A DNA stretch of 64,000 nt from Enoplolaimus lenunculus (lineage: Eukaryota; Nematoda; Enoplea; Enoplida; Thoracostomopsidae). Positions 58,912-64,000 of the stretch are shown one piece after another. Made by a program: the position numbers and the translations under genes. Under the pieces are notes generated by a model. That model searched no databases. It saw only the letters and a list, made by a program, of their open reading frames with translations, and had not been told where the DNA came from. Within the stretch, counting starts at the first letter, position 1. Every line of letters starts with the position of its first letter. The stretch is taken from contig JASANG010003110.1 of NCBI GenBank assembly GCA_030248215.1, positions 69,501-133,500 on the forward strand, in the 5' to 3' direction.

Positions 58912-60530
58912 ATTTCATCACAGATTATTTTTACGTCTGTACTCATATCTAAGTTGTCTAAATGACCGATCTGAGTGTTACAATAACGCACGATACGGGA
59001 GACGTCTATGACGGCGGCTGACTTACAAAATAGTTTTCTTTAATGGCTGCATAGATTCGGCCAGGGTGGCTATTGAGCTCTGCTCCTCAGCCACAAAGGA
59101 CCAACGGCGCACGGGAGATCATGACTCTCGCACGCAGTTATTGTGTCTGGAATGGTGGGTTGCTTATAAGCTGTTTATTCGCTGAAACCGGAAACTCGGG
59201 GATATATCTTTAGTGAAGGTTTTCAGCTCTTTGCCGCAGCATAAGGGAACGTATTGGGTCGTTTTCTGTTGATGCCGGTCGGCGACCAATATTAGAATAT
59301 AATTATTCTTTTATGTATACCCAATAAGGATTAAGGGCGTAATTTAAAGATACAGTTGCCTTGACATTAATATATATCAGGGTTTTAACAGGAACTCAAT
59401 TTTGCCCGAACAAGAACAGGAACATGTATTGAGTTTGTTGGCAGGAACCGGAACAGGAACAGGAACTGAAATTTGAAATAATTTTCATCGCCAAATTTAC
59501 TGTTGGAGTTTTTGAAAAACTTGTCCAAAATGGCTTAAACGAAATTTTCAGTTTTGCGAAAACACATCAGATTCTGGTTGAACTGTTAAATATAGGTTTA
59601 AAAAGACAATATTGCTTTTAAAATACTCAATATTTCAGTTAAACAGGAGTATTGTGTATTCAATTAGTATTTTTAGCTTTACCCATCCAAATTTGAACGA
59701 TAATTGAAAAATGTACAGAAAACCTCAAAAGACAGTTGTATCTTTAAACTTAAAAACAATTTTCAGCTCATATCGAGCCAAAGCGACGACTTGATTTTAG
59801 GGAGGTTACAGGAGTGCGTTTGCGATCGAGTACGGCAATCGAGACAAAATTGTTGGATGTCATATACAGGTATTAAGTTTTTAATCTAAATTTGTAGAAA
59901 AAGTTTATTGCTGCAGGAGTGTCGACGTGGTATGCACTCCTTGTGCCAAAAAAACCAAGACACTCCTTTAATGGTGTGTACCAGCCGGCCGAGCTAAGAC
60001 ATAATTACTGTTGGCGAAGCTTACAGAACAAAGTAATTAAGACCACTGCAAGATATGTTGTCTTAGCTTTAAAATATTAAACAAATTTGTCCAAGATACA
60101 GTCGTATTATGGTTTGTTACTTCAAACCAAGCGAGTTCAGTTTGTTTAGTTTAAAATCCGTTGCTCGAACTAATGAAACGTTTATTTTGAGAAATTTTTC
60201 AATCTCAAAAATGTTGCATAATTAAAACTTTGCGCTGTGTTGATTTTCAAAAGCTGAAATGATTTTGAATCAGCGGTTTTTTTGCTTTGACGGCGGTGTT
60301 TTCTGTACGAGTTCGCTACTGGTACACGCGCTTGTTAAGAGCGTTCGTAGGTATTAAAGTAACTTACTCGAAGTAGGTTGAAGATTTCCTCAAAACGGAG
60401 TGGAACGATCAGGATTGTTGGCATTAATGATATGGATTCGTATGTATTTTCACACGGGGATTTTTTTACAAAATATATTTCTGTTCAGAAATGCTGACCA
60501 AAATTTTAAAATCCGCCACATTCGGCATAG

Positions 60531-60591
60531 GTCGCTGTGAACCAGGTATCACAAACTGGTCATAGGTAGTACATAAAGCTGAGAATATGAG
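60531..60591. mobile_element. Family F fragment (right end)
   Basis: aaactggtcataggtagtac and gctgagaatatgagc match the right arm of F copies. It directly abuts the complete F copy at 60592. Confidence 0.45.
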
Positions 60592-60811
60592 CTGTATTCT
60601 CAAATGTGTGTAGCACCTATCATCAGTTTTAGTGACAGTTCCTATAACTTGGAAACCAGAGCGTCCTGAGGTTCGAAATTCAGCACATTGTTCACGTATG
60701 ATTTGCCCTACTTCGGTACCAGTTTTGAGTTCTGCAACTGCAAATTATTGTCAGTTTAAAAACTTATCGCTAACTGATGATAGGTGCTATACGCATTTGA
60801 GAATATGGGCC
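60592..60811. mobile_element. Family F MITE, best copy
   Basis: Inverted ends gctgtattctcaaatgtgtg and cgcatttgagaatatgggc, continuing inward as tagcacctatcatcagtt / aactgatgataggtgcta. 220 bp. Confidence 0.75.
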
Positions 60812-61351
60812 TAGGTTCACAGGGCTGAACTGATTTGCTGTACCAATTTCGTTAACGCCAGACTGGTCATAGGCCTTTGACTCGCTCTTAGAGACGATTC
60901 TTTATCAGTCGTGATAATATGAACTCTAGGCCAATATGATTTGTGATAAGATACATAGGCATACGCCGAATTTTAGACCTGGGGTGATACGTTATAAAAA
61001 AATCCGAGGGCGGTGTCTTGAGTTGCAAACCGGAACCCAATGTTAAAACCCTGTATGAAAATCGGAACGGGAGGACTTGACCCTTGAAACCCCTACAGGA
61101 AGCATCTTTAATAAAATAGGCATTACCTACTGATTACTTCCGGCACAGACAACAGGAATTTCGCTCTATGCTGAATTTTAGTTAAATTAGAATGTGCTTA
61201 AGTTAAATTTGAACTTTTCTGCTCTGATCTGAGACATTTGTATATTTGTATTTCGGAGTCTGAATATAAACAAATGAATGTGTTTATTGATTTATTCAAA
61301 TATAAGCTATTATAGCAATTTTGTTAATTTCTTTATACAGACAGACTCCAC

Positions 61352-61485
61352 TATAGGCATTTTACCCTTTCATAGTAAATTTTCAACCTTGCTTGTAAGT
61401 CATCGAAAAAACTTGTATTCTCCCATTGAAAAAAATTTTGATTTCTTCTTGCAAGGTGAGCTGGCTGCTGGCCTAAAACTCAATC
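61352..61485. repeat. Family G copy
   Basis: aaccttgcttgtaagtcatc and gcaaggtgagctggctgctg match 13113-13252 in the same order; ends are decayed. Confidence 0.55.
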
Positions 61486-61640
61486 AGGTAATTAAAAAAT
61501 TCACTGAAGCTGTCAAGCTTTTATGTTGCGTGCTGAAACAGTTTGGAATTTGAGTGAAAGCCGATTTTTTTCGACACTAAAAGTAAGAAAATATGAAATA
61601 TTACAAAAATACAACATCTATTGTTAGGTGCGAGGAAGTA

Positions 61641-61823
61641 ATGCAGCATTCACAATAATAAATTTTGCTATACCACCACCGGGAATGACATGAGGTAGGG
61701 TTAACGAGTGGCAATTTTATAAATTGCCACTCGTTAACCCTACCTAACCACAAATTTTCAATATAACCCTACCTCATGTCATTCCCGGTGGCACAGCAAA
61801 ATTTGTTATTGTGAATGCTGCAT
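61641..61823. mobile_element. Nested palindrome / foldback element
   Basis: Outer arms atgcagcattcacaataata...gaatgacatgaggtaggg and their inverse (about 60 bp, nearly perfect) enclose a second, essentially perfect hairpin at 61694-61746 (aggtagggttaacgagtggc...). Single copy in the window. Confidence 0.85.
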
Positions 61824-61966
61824 AAACATTAAATCTAATAAAAACATAAAAGTTACTTAAATAATGTCTCAAAATGGCCAAATCTAAAAAAACTTTCATT
61901 CTAAGACGAGCGCTGGTTAATTTTGAAATTTATAAATGTGTCTTTGTTTCGTAATTCTATTGAAAT

Positions 61967-62371
61967 TTAAGGGTTTCGTTACACTTTTGTTGACGTGAGG
62001 TGCTTTCCGTCACCGTCCGACGCCGTCCGTGACCGTCGATCGCCGTCCGTCACCGTCCGATGCCGTCCGACGCCGTTCGTCACCGTCCGACGCCGTCCGA
62101 CGCCGTCCGTCACCGTCCGACGCCGTCCGTCACCGTCCGACGCCGTCCGACGCCGTCCGTCACCATCCGACGCCGTCGGACGCCGTCCGTTACCGTCCGA
62201 CGCCGTCCGTCACCGTGCGGCGCTGTCGTACGGCGCCTTCCGCCACCATACGGTATCGTACTCAAAAAAGCTCACGTACTACAACGTATGGTGACGCACG
62301 GCGATGGACGGCGTCGTACGGGTGACGCAAGTGATGGACGTCGCCGGACGTCAATTATAGCGCAACCCTAA
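61967..62371. mobile_element. Family D foldback, largest copy with short tandem core
   Basis: Ends ttaagggtttcgtta and attatagcgcaaccctaa. Core of about 15 bp and 9-12 bp units (gacgccgtccgtcaccgtcc), followed by inverted gatggacggcgtcgtacggg. Three long open frames (Arg/Pro/Ser-Asp-Ala-Val) are repeat artefacts. Confidence 0.8.
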
Positions 62372-62905
62372 AGCGCTTATTTTATTTCTATTTCCGCCAG
62401 TATGTATGTACCCTTGCGTTGCAGTCAAATAAAGTTTATTTCAAATTTAAAAACATTGGCTTAATCTGTATTATTTTCGGCCCGTTTGGTTTGAGTAGTT
62501 TTTGTTAAAATATATTATTTTATCATAAGTTTGCTAAATAACAAAAATTTCATTTCAAATGCCACTATTTCATGCTGTTTTCGGTGCAATTTTTCAACTT
62601 ATTGCTAAAATAACAAAGCTAACTTAAAATTCATTTGAACAAATAATAATTAACGCCATTACGAACCAACGTGAATCAGGCGTGTACTAAGACTTTCATT
62701 TCAGCATGATATAACCGCATGCAAAAAAAACTTCTTTAATCTCTGCGAACCTGAAGATTATTTTAAAACCTGTTAAAAGTGTTTTTGTCTCAAGAAATTT
62801 CGACACGGGATATGTAGCCTTTATCTCCCTGATTGTACACGTCTCTACTTTGACTATGCTTAATGCCGTTTTTAGCGTATAATTCGTCTATCTTATTTAT
62901 ATATT

Positions 62906-63076
62906 AAAGCTGGAACGCCCCACATACGTATTTTGGCCAACTTTTCAGCATTAATTTGTTGCTTACAATGAATTGTTAAAACATAAACGTGATTGTTCTA
63001 TGAAAAGAAAATTTGCGCGAAGATATTACTGCATTCGCAAACTATTGCGCATTGCGCAAAACCGGCTGCCTAGTTA
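62906..63076 (+). repeat. Dispersed repeat K, best forward copy
   Basis: ttaaagctggaacgccccac, atacgtattttggccaact, tgcgcattgcgcaaaaccgg, in the reverse order of 595-757. Confidence 0.6.
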
Positions 63077-64000
63077 CTGTTATTTTGGCTGATATTCTAG
63101 CCTGAGTGTTGCTCCAGATCACGCGTTGAAACTCTTAGTATACTCAAAGTAGAAATGCTCGAATCTGCTGTGGTATTTTATGACCACTACATTTGAATAA
63201 TATTAGCAACATTTACAATCATTGTGGACACTACAGATGATATAATAGTAACATTTAGCGTTCGAAGTATGATTTACCTTTAATTACTAGGGTTCCTTTT
63301 TAACCGCTGACCATTAATAGCAGATGTAAATCTAGAAATAGAATTGCATAATAATTGCTATATGTAAAACTACTGCACTATTAAAGTCTGTTGGTTCGTT
63401 AATGGTTAGATTAATCAGTAAATGATAGAATATTGAGCTAAACTTTAGCAATTTTTGGCAGTTTTCTGTGGTTAAAATTTTATGTTCTTAAATTGCAATT
63501 AAAGTGACATCGCACTCTTGTCATAAAAGTTTTCGTTTGAACGCAACATTACAACTATTTTCATTCTAAACTGGAAATAAAACTACGAGTAGAATTATTA
63601 TTTTTAGGTGGTTCAATTTTGCAAGAGTTTGGCGCAGTTAACAGTTAATATATTTGCGAAATTTTTGGCCATGGGTCACTTTTAAATTCTGACCAAAATA
63701 AGCAAATTTTGCGTAAACGAATAGTAAAAATAACGGAAACGGTTAGTGATTAAAATATCGAAAACAGAAACGAACCCCAGATATTGAAGTATAAACGTTT
63801 CAAAAATGTTTTATTTTTTGCGGACACAATTGATGCCTGTACACATTCGCCGATCTTTCTGAAATTTTAAAGAAAACTTAGCGGATGAACCGAAATTTTA
63901 ATTATTTCGTATGAATTTTGTAATTTTCATTTCATTTCAAACAATTGCAGCAAACCTGTAACGAAAAATTGCGCGCGATATATACGTGATTTATAACTAA

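Larger units (their letters stand above)
22905..64000. other. Gene-poor, repeat-rich region
   Basis: Over 41 kb no multi-exon gene could be assembled on either strand. Open frames here fall in microsatellites, MITE cores or lack any family signature. Segments not itemised below are AT-rich DNA in which I see nothing definite: for example about 31400-32000, 32800-33240, 35400-37150, 44000-45300, 46800-47780, 49250-50080, 52400-53300, 55600-56700, 59000-59800 and 63100-64000. Confidence 0.55.

Noticed and set aside
61995-62371. Three overlapping open frames rich in Arg, Pro, Ser and Val
   Set aside because: All read the gccgtccg tandem core of a family D element; openness follows from unit lengths divisible by three and lack of T-A-A/G words.

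Overview
This window is a stretch of animal nuclear genome, most likely from a nematode or a close relative. The reasons are AT-rich DNA, introns of about 0.2 to 2.4 kb with GT-AG ends, secreted PAN/TSP1-type extracellular protein genes, and many short (TTAGGC)n runs, which is the nematode telomere hexamer. No species can be named from the sequence alone, and there is no sign of bacterial or organellar DNA.

Genes are confined to the first 23 kb and all lie on the + strand. Two tandem paralogues of the metal-dependent cyclase family (kynurenine formamidase / isatin hydrolase-like, PF04199 type) occupy 362-4669 and 6672-10969. Each has five exons with identical intron phases, a signal peptide and a hydrophobic C-terminal tail that looks like a GPI-anchor signal. 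A nine-exon gene at 14677-20899 encodes a predicted secreted protein of 580 residues with three PAN/apple-like cysteine modules, an RxRR-rich basic segment, a TSP1-like module and a long basic tail. Just downstream lie an unrecognised start exon (21502-21642) and a convincing coding exon (22534-22904) whose phase would also allow it to serve as an alternative last exon of the PAN/TSP1 gene.

From about 23 kb to the end I see no complete gene. One possible minus-strand terminal exon lies at 58370-58650. The rest is built largely of short non-autonomous inverted-repeat elements, simple repeats, tRNA-derived pieces and AT-rich DNA. I can sort much of it into families by comparing copies inside the window.

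The most striking family, called TG-MITE here, has termini close to GGCCCATGTATAG, a core of directional TTAGGC-type hexamers, and 8-bp target-site duplications. At least 12 nearly complete copies, two or three longer relatives and several fragments are present. Other families: GC-rich foldbacks ending in TTAGGGTTGCGCTATA; elements with tactgtagtgaccc ends (one 314 bp, one 1.36 kb); elements with ccatattctcaaatg ends; cactgtaaattccag elements; a 31-bp-TIR element with cacacgtgcaagttttt ends; and several dispersed repeats. Many sit in introns of the three genes, some within about 15-30 bp of splice acceptors. One decayed mariner-like transposon keeps a recognisable helix-turn-helix fragment.
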